Below, piece after piece: positions 22,295 to 34,100 of a stretch of DNA of 64,000 nt. Source of the DNA: Astrothelium macrocarpum (taxonomy: Eukaryota > Ascomycota > Dothideomycetes > Trypetheliales > Trypetheliaceae); assembly GCA_021030915.1 (NCBI GenBank), contig JAGEMR010000111.1, positions 1-64,000 on the forward strand, read 5' to 3'. Position 1 is the first letter of the stretch. The number at the start of each line of letters is the position of its first letter. The notes under the pieces are model-generated. The model did no database searches. It was not told the origin of the DNA and saw nothing but the letters and a program-made list of their open reading frames with translations. The translations under genes and the position numbers were made by a program.

Positions 22295-24304
22295 ATGGTT
22301 ACCCCCAATAACAAGGGAGACTTTACTTCAGCCAATATCAAGGAACATTCCATTACGACTAGCAAGATGACCGATGCGACAGATACTGGATCCACCCACA
22401 CTCTCGAAATGGCCACTCCGAATGGTAAAGCAACTGCGAAGAAGGCTACTCCTGACACTGAAGAAGATGCGAAGACGACTGGTTCGAACGATGAAGGACC
22501 TTCTGTTCCGACCAGTAGTGCGGCACATCAACTGAAGGAGCCACTTCCCGCCAAAACAGGGGACTGGCCAGATGAGAAAGCAATCCGTCAGGTAGAGTAC
22601 TATTTCAGCGATGAGAACCTCCCCAGCGATGCCTACCTTTTGGCCAGGTGTGGTGGCCACGAGAATCAGCCTGTATCCATCAAGAGGATCTGTGGTTTTC
22701 CCAAGATGAAACCTTACAAGCCTTATACTCGCGTCGTCCATGCCCTCAAACAGTCCACTAAACTCGAAGTCGTGGACGATAAGTTTGTCTGCCGTCGTGA
22801 GCCCCTCACGCTCCCTTTACAGGTCGAGCCTGATGGGAGAGAAATCACAAGGCGTGAACAGAAAGTGGCCAGTAAAATTTCTGAAGAACTGACTGAATTC
22901 GAAGGATTCCATGCGGATGGGCCCATCACACCCGAGACATATGAGAAAGAACGCGATATCTACAATACTGCCAATGCTTTTACTGATAGGCTTGAGAAAG
23001 CTGTACAGCGCTTCCTGGCCAAACGAAAGCTTCAGACTGATGCCCATAGAGTCTTGGACAAGTTCCTAAAGTATGGCGGGATTGTAATGAAGCCAAGGAT
23101 TTCGGGGCAGATGAGCAAGGAAGACTTGGAAGGCTACACGGCCGAAGAGATTGCTGAGATCATGGCGGTTTATTGGTGTCACGAAGATGCGGGCAATCCC
23201 GAATTGTTCAGGATCAACATTGAAGGCGTGCCAATGGCCTTTCTGTGAGTTGGTAACCATTGTTAGGGAAGACATGAACTCTGACTTGTTTGCAGTTCCT
23301 CCTTTGCACCCATTTACCTTAGTGCAGATTTCGAAAACCCGACCAAGATTGTGAAGCACACTAACCTTTTGCGCAACTTTTACAATTACCTTCTCGCCCA
23401 TGACGTCGCTGTTGATTGGGAGACCTCCATCCATGCTGCTCGCAATATTTGCGACCGTGCTCAGAACGAGTTGATTGGGATGTACCATCTCCAACAGCTT
23501 CTACCAGGTCCATTCAACACCTCATGCAGCATTCTCTTTGGTGCAGATCGTGAGCAGATTAACTCAAACGGCGAGATTGAAGAGTTCCATTTTAAGCCCG
23601 CCTTTACTGGCGATATCGCCCATGTAATCATCAAGCTCGCTATCGCAACGCACGGCAGCGAAGCGCAAGTCACCGCCGTGGGGAAAAACAAACAGCTCGA
23701 CTTTGTCGTCGTCAAGGAGCTCACGCGTGCCTTTGAAGTCGTCTCCATCTCTTCTGCCGATCCTGAAGACTACGTCTTGTACGACCGCCCAGACCTCTCT
23801 GGTATAGAGGTCCATCCGGTTGGTGATCTGGTTCTTAAGCCTTATGTGCTGCCCAATTTCACTGCCTGGGATCTTCCCGCATGGCTTCCTCCCGATCATC
23901 CTGATCATCCCAACTACTGCCCCAACGAGACCTACACTGTCTGGATGGAAGGCAACACTTTGAAACACTTCCACATCGCTCCACTCACTAGTCGTCTTCC
24001 GGTCGAGCTACTGAACAAGGAAAAGGGCGATATGACCCCGATCTACCCTGAGGAGACTGGAATTAAAGGCACTAAGATCGTTGCCACACTCAAGAAATTG
24101 TGTTTCGGCTCTGCGGACTCTACTGAAACTGAAGGGATTTGGTTCTTGGACAGCTACACGCAGTTGCACCCATCATTTTATACTGTCCTCGGTAATGAGT
24201 TGGTGATGTTGAGGGGAGATAAGAAGCCCAAGGCAAGCCACAAGTTGTTAGACAACTTTGGGCTAAAGGAGGACGAAGTGGATGAGTATGGCCGGATTCT
24301 ATAG
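22295..24304 (+). CDS. La-motif protein with Arb1-like (ARC complex) region
   Basis: Exons 22295-23244 and 23296-24304 (51-nt intron, GTGAGT..TGCAG) give 652 aa. The longest frame starts at a GTG (22259); I chose ATG 22295 (context ACGATGG). Residues about 95-175 form a La-type winged-helix RNA-binding motif (IRQVEYYFSDENLPSDAYLL ... VVHALKQSTKLEVVDD). From about residue 190 the protein follows the Arb1 family: EFEGFHADGPITPETYEKER, AFTDRLEKAVQRFLAKRKL, FLKYGGIVMKPR, and GVPMAFLSSFAP across the intron. In fission yeast, Arb1 belongs to the Argonaute siRNA chaperone complex needed for duplex-siRNA handling and heterochromatin. The C-terminal half (about 330-652) continues that family. As I recall, S. 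pombe Arb1 lacks the La motif, so the N-terminal fusion is notable. Small-RNA function is inferred from the family. Confidence 0.85.
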
Positions 24305-25239
24305 CTTGATAAAAGCACACTAGATAAATCTAATTGATGAGTTCACTTCCCGGGGAACCCTCCAATTAAAGCACACAGTACAAATTTGCAAAAAGTATTC
24401 AAATTTGTGTATTGAAGAAATTGCACTGGATGGCTTTCCAATACATCAACCTCTTTCCGGAGCGCTCTGATTATTTCTCTTATGTTATATGATCGTGGTT
24501 CGAAGTCAGAACCGATATGTGGTATTCAAGATGCTTCCATAGTTCCGTGGACGAGCCTGAAAATAGCAAATTTGACAGTACCGATTGCATCACCACGATT
24601 GATACACTAACGACTCTAGATGCCATCATCGTTCCATGGGTACATTGGCGGAATTTTTTTTTTATTCTGACAATGTCGGTTCAGAGTTGGCAATTTTCCA
24701 ACATAGTTTCAACTAAAAACACAGCAGTCAATCAATATAATTATATCTACATTGGAGGCCGAGTACTGTGGACGAGCGCCGCTCTTTTGTGTGCTCGCCT
24801 TGCTAACCTTAAGGGATCAAGTGGAACAACATTGCAACCGTCGTGTTTCGAGCTTCCTCCCATAACGCTGTGTGCGAGGGAATCCGATGCCCATTTCAGC
24901 TCCAATTGTCGCTGCTTTAGCTCACCCGAACTGTTGAAACCGGGACGGGAGCACCAGCGCCTAAATTCAGCAAAGTTTTATATTTGTTTTTCAATTGACT
25001 AGAGAATGGATTTTTGAGTGATAGAACTGGCCAGATTCCCGAGCAACAGAAAACCAAAGTTTTCGCTAGATACCTGTTCTATTATCAGAATGGGATTAAA
25101 CGCCATTTTCCATGCCCTCCCATCCTATTGTGACCCCTAACAGTGATTCTCGATATCAACATCACCTCAGAAAGCTTAGATGGTGCTAAAATATGGGGGG
25201 ATTCTATATAACATTATGAAGGATTATCTAAAAATGCCT
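24305..25239. other. Intergenic with repeat remnant
   Basis: This lies between the Arb1-like gene and the WD40 gene, which are convergent. It contains the second copy of the LTR-like repeat (about 24840-24985). A 161-codon frame at 24517-25002 overlaps that repeat and has no recognisable product. Confidence 0.5.
24840..24985 (+). repeat. Diverged copy of the LTR-like repeat at 6876-7229
   Basis: It aligns to the reverse complement of 7078-7200 with blocks CATAACGCTGTGTGC, GGGAATC, CGCTGCTTT and CGCCTAAATT. Most differences are transitions. The outer ends of this copy are not clear. Confidence 0.6.
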
Positions 25240-28200
25240 TTAACCATGCTCGGATCTGACAGTACATATCCACACCTGTCCTGATTGAAGTCCGACGCCG
25301 ACCGCGCTTCCTGACACTGCCAAACACCGCAGACCGAACGGCCGATAGTCATGTGGCAAACGTAGTAAGTTCTCTGAGTTGTATGTTATCCACTCTGTAT
25401 CTGAACTCAAAGCCACGCCTTGATATCGCGGACTTTGAGATTTCATTTCATCTGGCGTTATACTATTGGGAGCTGATGTTGTATCAAGAGCGACAGTGCC
25501 AATATCGGTGTAAAGATACGAGCCCGTACTGTCGAACGATATGTCAGATAGCATAGTACCAATGCTAAGCGTCTGCAGACACTCGCCGCTATCGACACTC
25601 CAGATCTTGACAGAACCGTCAATCGAACTCGACGCGAGCCGCGTTGAGTCATGCGAGAATACCACTGAGCTGATATAGTCATTGTGGCCCTCAAGCGTCC
25701 GCAGACACGTGCCATCGTTGGTGTCCCAAATCCGTAGCACGCGTTCATAGGATGCCGATGCGACCCATGCAGAGTCGTGCGAAAAGGCGATCATATTTGA
25801 AAATAACAAACATATGTCCCGCCCAATACCGCCTCCGAGCCTATGCAGGCACTCGCCACTGGTAACACACCAGATCCTGACCGCGCCATCTCGCGATACT
25901 GAAGCGAGCCGTGTCGAATCGCGTGAGAAGGTCATCGAGTTAATACAATCGCCAAGATCCTTAAGTGTTAATAGAAATTCTCCACTATCAACGTTCCAAA
26001 TCCATAAGCTATAATCAAATAATGCTGATGCAAATCGCGTCAAATTGGGTGAGAAAGCTATCGACAAAATAGAAGCACTATGGCCCTCGAGTACCTGCAT
26101 ACAATCGCCGTTGGTATCCCAGATACGCACAGTACGGTCATACGACGCTGATGCGAACCGCGTTAAATCGGGTGAGAGAACCATGTGTATAATAGAGTCC
26201 TTATGGGCCTCGAGTGTTTTCAGACAAGTGCCGCTGCCAGCATCCCAAATTCTCATTGTACCATCGAGCGATGCAGAAATGAGACGCATTGGATTATGTA
26301 AAAACTTTACCGAAATGACGGAGTCGTTATGGCCTTCGGGCGTATGCGCGTGGATATTTTTGCTAGTGTCCCAGATCTTAACCGTACAGTCGATCGATGC
26401 TGACGCGAGCCGTGTTGAGTCGTGCGAAAATGCCGCCGACGAAATGATGTCGGCATGGCCCTGGAGGATCTGTAAGCAATCGCCGCTGCCGCTATCCCAG
26501 ATTCTTATGCATTTAATCGATGTCGATGCGAGCTGCATTGAGTTGGGCGAGAAGACTACTGACGTAATGCGGTCTTCACGGATGTTGAGAGTTTGTAGGC
26601 AAGCACGGTTATTGGAATCCCAGATCCTAATTGTGTGGTCGTCTCCCGCTGTTGCGAGTCGCGTCGAGTCGTGCGAGAATGCTACTGACCAGATAGCTTG
26701 GCTATGGCCTTCAAATATGTATAGGCATGCGCCGCTGCCGGAATCCCAGATACGTGCAGTGCAGTCAGGAGAAGCTGATGCGACCAGCATCGAGTTGTGC
26801 GAGAAGGCCACCGAACTGACGCGATCGCCGTGGCCCTTGAGCGTATACAAGCAAGCGCGGTCAACAAAGTTCCAAATTTTAATTGTGTGGTCGTCTCCCC
26901 CAGTTACGAGCCGCATCGAGTCGTGGGAAAATGCCACTGACCGAATATACCCACTATGGCCTTCGAACGAACACAAACACGCGCCACTGTTAGTGTCCCA
27001 AATACATATCATTTTACCACATGATACGAGCCGTGTCGGATCAGATGAGAAGGCAACTAAAGAAATTTTGTCATCATGACCCTTGAGTATCTGCAGACAC
27101 TCACCACTACTGGGGTCCCAGACCAGCACCATACCCCTGCTCGCCGACGCGAGTCGGGTCGAGTCGTGCGAGAAGGCCACCGAGGTGACGAGGTCATTGT
27201 GGCCCTCGAGTATTTGTAGGCACGCGCTCCACTCCGCTCCTGTAGTTGAAGCTGGCTTTATCGTAATCCATTCTGGCTCTTCCCATTTGAAATGACGCTT
27301 GATCAGGCTATCCGTTGGGCTGAACATGAGTGCAGACGAATATGTCTGAAGAGGGCTTATCTCTATCGTCTGCTTGTTGTGCATGATGAATCGACTGGCA
27401 TCCGCAACAAGCTTGAGTAAGGCAGGAGCATCTGCTGCTCTCTGGTGAAGTTAGTAGGGATTATATACACGTAGTATTGCGGGTCTAAATCTTACTCGTA
27501 TAAACGTCTCGAGTTTCGTCATTGAAAGAACCCCTTTCGGTATGCTTCTGCAAAGGCTGAGAGCCTCGAGCCAGTAAAGAAATTTTTCTCTTATAAACAT
27601 ATTCACCATGCCTCCATCCTTCAGATCAAATTCATGATCCATGTGATTATCCAATTTCCAGTCAAGAAGATGTTCAACCCAATAGACACAAGAGTAACGT
27701 AAATTTATTAATGGATCTGGATCCGGCTGCTTAATCTGCTCTATGGAGTGGCCTAAGATAGCTAAACTGTACATATTCCGTCGTAGCGTTTTGGACATGA
27801 TCTCGACCGATCTCGAGAAAATGCTATAGTGAATCTCATTCTTTCCAGACGGAAAAATCTTGTTAGACGATTTTGCGAATAGATAATCTTTTGCCGACTG
27901 ATGCACGAAATAAATGACGTTCTTACGATTCGTGAGGAATGAGCCATAAAGCGCGATAATCTCTGCTAACCATTCGAGGTTTTGGGATACGTTTCCAGGT
28001 AAATCGGTTAGAGAGGCGAGCTCTTGTAGTGTTATTGGTCGGTAGACAATAGCGACTGAGGCAAGTATTCGTTTGCAGAGATCAGCATCATCAGATGTGT
28101 CAAGTTGCCCCATCATTCGCTCGTAAAGAGGATCAAGTCCAGACGGATATTCTTTTATTTTGGTAGGAACATTCCATGGCTTGACTTCCTGTAGATTCTG

Positions 28201-29750
28201 ACAGACCAAAGCAACCTAGAGGAACGTGTCTTTTGCGTTTAAAAAAAGGTACTTGAGGACGGTATCCCGGGTCTCATTATCGTATTCCTTCTCCTGCGCC
28301 AGCTGATGAATTTTCTGCCGAATATAGTTACCAACAGCAGCAGAAACAGATTCCGCATTCAGCTCGAGGGACAGCCTAAACCTGTCCTCGACCTTATCCA
28401 GCCGCTCTTCAATGAGAGGCCAGTTTCGACTGCTAACCAGCCATCTGATATGGGGAGATCCAGATGAATTTTTGATGATAAAGTCTAATAATCTGGGCAG
28501 ACCAATGATACATTCGTCGAGCGCATCGATAATAAAGCAAGTATTCTTCAAATTTGGGTCTTGCAAAATGCATGTGAACATATCGGATAGAGCTACCCAA
28601 GAATTTGCGTCTTCGAAGACGGTCCTGCCTGCGTGATCATACCGCTTGCGAATATGTGAAATAAGCGATGGTTGTTGATCAGCAAGCAGATATAAAAGAC
28701 CTCGAAGTACGGCTGTAGCACTATTGATTCGCGGATCGGTTGCCTCGCAATAAAAGAAGGACAAATGATAATCAGCTATTGGCTTCTTAAGCTCGTCGAT
28801 GATGTCACAGAGTAGCATCGTCTTGCCTTTCCCTGGGTCGCCTTTGATCCATAACAGCTGACTCTCCCAGTCATCACGCCAGTGTCTAAACTCGCCATTT
28901 TCAAGAACCCATCGATATGAGCCTTCCAATAAGCCACCCTTGGTGTCCTCAATACGCGTCTTATCATCACGAGGGTCCGTGAGGCGTAAGTCTCGGATAC
29001 AATTCTCTAGCTTGTCGATCTCTGTTTGGAGCCGCTCAAATGCAGTCACCCTCCCTTCGCCATAACGAAGAGGTATGCTCACGCCAAAAATGCCTAGCAT
29101 GGAGTACGCCAGATCCTCTTCGAGCTTGGTTTGGCGGGATTCTATCCATGACATTCGTTCGTTGACATTGAACTGAGATAGAGGCTTCCCTTGGAGGGCC
29201 ATCTTCGGAACCCCCGTTGTTTCATGAATTTCCTGTTCGAGTGTATGCTTATCACCCAGTCGGCTGGCCTCCTTGGAGAAGAACTCAACTGACGTCGGCC
29301 CGAGAAGCTCCTGAAGCGTCCAACCACGGGTGAACCATCTGCTTTCCCGAAATGCTTGCTCCCATGTAACCCACGTCTGATCTGTCCTTTTCCTCTTCTT
29401 AACAGAGACGTCAGACAGGTACACGTAACACTTTGTGGAGCGCTGGTACCAATGAAACATAGAGGAGATGGCTTCTTGAAGTTCCGCCCTCATTTTTTTG
29501 TTGATGCAACAACTGTCAACCCAGAAATGTTGTAGGCCATCACTGGCTGTTTGTTTACCACAAAATTTAATCTTTTCAAATCCAGCCTTGGCCCGGCCCG
29601 AACCATTTAGCATGTCTTCAAATGTAACCTCTTCATTCTCGTCTCCCCATCTGTGCGAAAGGATAGCATATCGCGGGGCGGGATTGCGTGGTCGGGAAAC
29701 TTTTCAGTCAGGCGACAGTCCCCGTTCGGTAGAACTTCCAAGAGACGCAT
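25240..29750 (-). pseudogene. HET-NACHT-WD40 incompatibility receptor, disrupted by a frameshift and a stop
   Basis: The gene reads from ATG 29750 to 25240. The N-terminal HET domain includes MRLLEVLPNGDCRLTEKF, YAILSHRWGDENEEVTFEDM, FWVDSCCINK, CYVYLSDVS and RGWTLQELLGP. The NACHT NTPase has LLWIKGDPGKGKTMLL (P-loop), FIIDALDEC (Walker B) and LVSSRNWPLIEERL. An intron at 27442-27495 (GTAAGA, CTACTAAC, CAG) leads into about 13 recognisable WD40 repeats of 42 residues (CLQILEGH...VAFSHDSTRLASAS...IWD) plus a degenerate one. This is the architecture of Podospora het-D/het-E and related NLR-like proteins controlling vegetative incompatibility. Two lesions are present. After IPPR the frame breaks at about 29671-29678, where GCG/CGC runs suggest a 2-nt insertion. 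A TAG at 28216-28218 replaces the expected Trp in TFL(W)VALVCQNL. The WD40 block remains open. The repeats are well diverged from one another, unlike recently shuffled het repeats. Confidence 0.88.
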
Positions 29751-31124
29751 CGTCAGGTTGGAAATTGCAAGGCTCGTGGGAGACAGTAAGAACTGGAGTA
29801 CGACAGCAACGTCAAGGGGTGCGAAGCCTTTCTCGTAGTAGGTCGTAGCCGGCTAGCTTGATAGTCTTGGGAACAGGAATGATTTTACAGAAGTCTTGCT
29901 TCCCACTGAGGTATCATCTTGACGCGTTTGGTACACAAGACCGAAATGCTGCGTAGTGAACGGCAGCCACACAGACATACCTGTTGGAAAGCGGTTATCC
30001 AGCCCTGAGGGGCCTGAATAAAGTCGCGGCGAGTCGATCGACAGTGCCCGATGTCTGTAGGCTTGTAAGCGTTGGCTTATGAACTGTATTCAATGCTTTT
30101 GATGCTGTGATGCTTGATTGAATAATAGGTTTTCTGATTAAGCAAGTACATACCTTTCACAAGAAATCAGATAAGATAATCGATACGTACACTTACTTGA
30201 TTGGGGTCGAAATTGGCCGAAACGATAACAGATTTCCTCAAATGGCAAAACCGGATCAAAATTAACGATTACTCTGCAAAGACTTTTGGGTGATTTCCGC
30301 CGCCCTGTCAGGTCGATGAGTTCTACTTAGCCTTGATGAGCGGTGTCGTAGATGCCCTCATATTTCTAGGGGGTCTCAAAATACAAAATATTCTAAGACT
30401 CGCAAGACCCGACGCAACCATTGCTCGGCGGCCGATTGACAGCTGGCAATGAAGAATCCTTGGTCTGTCGGCATTCATTCTCGCCATCAGTGGCCTGGAT
30501 TCATGCCCCTCGCTCACCGAAGCGCGCCTTCATCGTCTACGTGCTGGTACTTTACAATTTCATCTACATAACCCACAGAGGACGCTACATGCTGTTGCTT
30601 CTTTATCAGAGCTAACAAGTGATATCGGAGACGCTTCACAATTTTAAGAAGCTTATGTTGAATTAAAAATCAAAGCACTTCATTATTTACTACCTAAGTC
30701 TTTTGACCTTGCTTTAATCATTGAACATTAGATTAAAATTTTTGCCGGGCAAAACCAGCCAAACTGAAACAAAAAGGAGAGGCCAATTTACAGCGTTCCA
30801 AGAAGTCGATTTTTTGCCAACTCAAGCAATCATCCATCTAAGCTCAATCTCCACTGCCCTTCGAATTGACTCAAGACTACAAGCCAAATAATCAAAATGT
30901 AGTATGCCGCTAAATCATGCCAGACAAGATAGCCACCCCGCTGGTCACTGCTGAGCTGCTTCGATATTAGATTGATATAATCTCTAAGATTGACCCTCTG
31001 CAACAGGGGCGAGAGCAAGATCGACACCAAAAAAAAAGCCAGCAGACCCCAGCGAGATCGATGATATCATGAAGCTGTTTGAGTTGGCTTCCTCTCCAAT
31101 AATCAAGTGTCATGATTTGGAAGA
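29751..31124. other. Intergenic upstream of the HET-NACHT-WD40 gene
   Basis: 1.4 kb without a recognisable gene. The first part is the former promoter of the HET gene and the last part the 3' flank of the giant wall-protein gene. Short frames such as 30421-30615 have no family resemblance. Confidence 0.5.
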
Positions 31125-34100
31125 TCAGATCACCACCACTGCTACAGCTGCTGCTGCCGCAGCTGCGAATACAAGCTCCGCTCTCACTCGGGTAATGTAA
31201 GCGCCACCAGCCACAGGGCCAGAGGATGGCGACGAGGATGGTGATGATGTTGGGCTTCTTGTGGTACTCGTTGCACTGAGGAAGCCTGTCTTGCTAGAAG
31301 TCCTGCTGCTACCGGGCGCTTGGCTGGTACTCGAAGGGCCAGGCGATAAGGGTGGCGACGACAACGAAGACGAGGGCGGCGGTGGAGGCGCGCCGAAGTT
31401 GCTCTGTCCTGGCTGTCCACCACGACCGCCTGCGCCGCTTTGAGCTGGGCCTGGGGGGCTGCTGGTGGTGCTGGGAGCTGGAGCAATTGCGCTCCCTGGA
31501 GGAGGTGAGCCTGATGAGGCTTCAGTGCCGGGCGTAGGAGCGATGGACCCGGCCGGAGGGGTAGGAGAGCCTGGTGGGATCTGGGTGCCAGGTGAGGGAC
31601 TCTGCACTGATGCCGAGGGCGGTGGTGCAGCTGGAATAGCGGGAGCAGAAGTGGAAGATGCGACAGAGTTTAATGGTGAGGATGGTGCAGTAGGAGGAGA
31701 CAAAGGAGGAGCAAGGCTGGGTGCCACCGGCGATGCTGGCGAGGGAACGGACGGAGATAAAGCACTCGGACTGCTTGGGACAGAGGAGGATGGGGATGGT
31801 TGGACTGGACTTGGTGGAAGGGTAGAGCTTGTTGGTTGCGGAAGCGGGGTGGTAGCGATGCTTTGTGGTGGAGCGGGAATCGAGCCTTGGCTTATTGAAG
31901 TACTGCCGCTGTGGCTTGGGATGGAAGACGGTGTTTCGCTCGTCCCGGCGCCTGAACCGGACGGCTTGGAGGGGCTTGGGCCAGAGGGAGACACCAATGG
32001 CTGAGATGGTACAGGAACAACTCCTGAGGTGGACGATTGAGGGGAGCTCGAGCCAGAGGGAGTTATTAACGGCAGAGAAGGCGTAGGACTGGAGCCTGGA
32101 GTGAATGATTGGGATAGTGTACCGACTGAAGGAGATACTACCGACTGGGAGAAACTAGAAGTAGCCCCAGGCAAGGATGATACAGGACTTCCAATAGGGG
32201 AAGATGCCAGTGTCGAAGGAGTACCAGACCCTGGAATAGTCGATTGAGACAGGCTTTCACTGGAAGGTGGAATCAAAGAATAGGAAGAGCTGGCACTGAT
32301 ACCTGGCGTTGACGATAGCGGGACATTTCCACTAGATGGAAGAATCAGCGGCTGAGAAGTACCAGGACTGGATCCTGGTGCTGATGGCTGGATATTGCCA
32401 CCAGAGGGAGAAGCTGGAATCTGAGAGGATCCGGTAGTTGGTCCTGTGACGGACTGCTGCGTATTTCCAGTCGGAGGAGAAACCAAGGGCTTGGAAGTAC
32501 CAGGAATAGGTATTGGAGGCGACGGTTGCGGTGAGCCAGAGGCAGGGATCGAGGAAGCAGATGGACCAGGGACAATATTGTAAGCCGAAGAAGTAGAGAC
32601 AATGCTCTTCGTGTTCGTGAATGAAGCTGTGAGGACTGATGAGCTTTCCGAACCCCTCGGCTGTCCTGGAGATGATGGGTAGGTTGCAGACTGGCTGGTG
32701 GAGCCAGGGATAGGAATCAGAGACGAACCGCCAGATGTTTGTACAGTAGGTACGCTCATCCCTGGAACCAGGGTTCCTGGGTTTGTAGGTGTCGTTCCGG
32801 ATAGCGGTGGCTGTGAAGGAGTTGTATTCGGTACGGAAGCCGATTCTGAGGGGGGAATTCCAATCGTAGCTGTATTACAGGACGATGCCGTACATGGAAT
32901 TGTTACTGTTGAGGCAATAGTACTACCACCACTGGTAATAAGATATGTACTAGTAGTGAATGAGCTTGGACCTTGCGAAGCAGGTAAGGACGGTACTGGC
33001 CGGCCATAAGATTGAAGAGGTGTTTGTGAGCTTTCGGAAACAGACACTGGTGGAGGAAAACTTGGTGAAGTTGATGGAGTGATATTTGGAGCTGTTGTCG
33101 CTGCAGACGACACTGGAAAGGAAGTCACAGTTGAGGACCCTGGTGGTGCAGGAGGGGTGGCAAGAGTCGTGATAGTCACAGAACTGCAGATATTAGATGA
33201 GCATTTCTGCGTTACAGTCGTGATCAGAATAATCGTAGAAGACTCTGGTGGCTGTGAAGAGATGACAGAGCTTGTGGCCAGAGTTCCTGATGTTCCGGGA
33301 ATGATTACAGCAGGTTGAGATCCTTGCGGTGTAGATGAAATCGGAGACACAATGCTCGTGCTTTCAATGGACCTCAGCAGGGGCGTAGAAGATGGAGGCA
33401 ATTGCGGCCCGGATGGACCTGTTGGAACGATTATTGTACTTTCGAGGGTCGATGACGCAGAATTTGGAGGTTGAGGTCCCGTAAATGTAGGCAAAGTAGA
33501 AAGGGAACTACTTGTGACGAAGCTGCAGGAGGAACAAATCCGGCTTTCTGTCGTTAGTAGGGTGACTATCGGAATGTCGATGGTCGATATCGAGAAAGAG
33601 GTCAGCGGTATTACTGAAGGAGCTGAACCATTGTAATTAGCAGGCGTCGAAACGGTAGTATTGTAATATATTGTTTTCTGAGTTGTAAGCTTACGACTAC
33701 CTGGAATCGTCGTAAATATGCTACTTGGATACGTGACTGGCAGAATGTTAGTCAATGTTAAGACATACAATTTATAAGGTCAATGGAAAACACGAGATGG
33801 TAAATGTTTCGTCTTACCTGGGCCGCCTGGATATACAGGTTGACTTGGAGTTGGAAGTGAGGGAAAACTCGGCGGTATCGCTGAATTTGGCGGCAGCAGC
33901 GTGCCAACCACCGGAGGCGGTAATGGTACGGAACTTGGCGGCAGCGGTGTCCCAATTACTGGCGGCGGTAACAGTGTAGAGCTTGGCGGTTGCGGCGTTC
34001 CAATCACCGGAGGTGGCAATAGAATTGAACCTGGCGGAACTGATGTTTCACCTACTGGAGGCGGCAACGGGATGGAATTTGGTGGTATTGGCGTCCCACT

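Noticed and set aside
26045..27079. 344-codon + strand frame
   Set aside because: It is the antisense shadow of the WD40 repeats; its periodic sequence only mirrors the repeat units.
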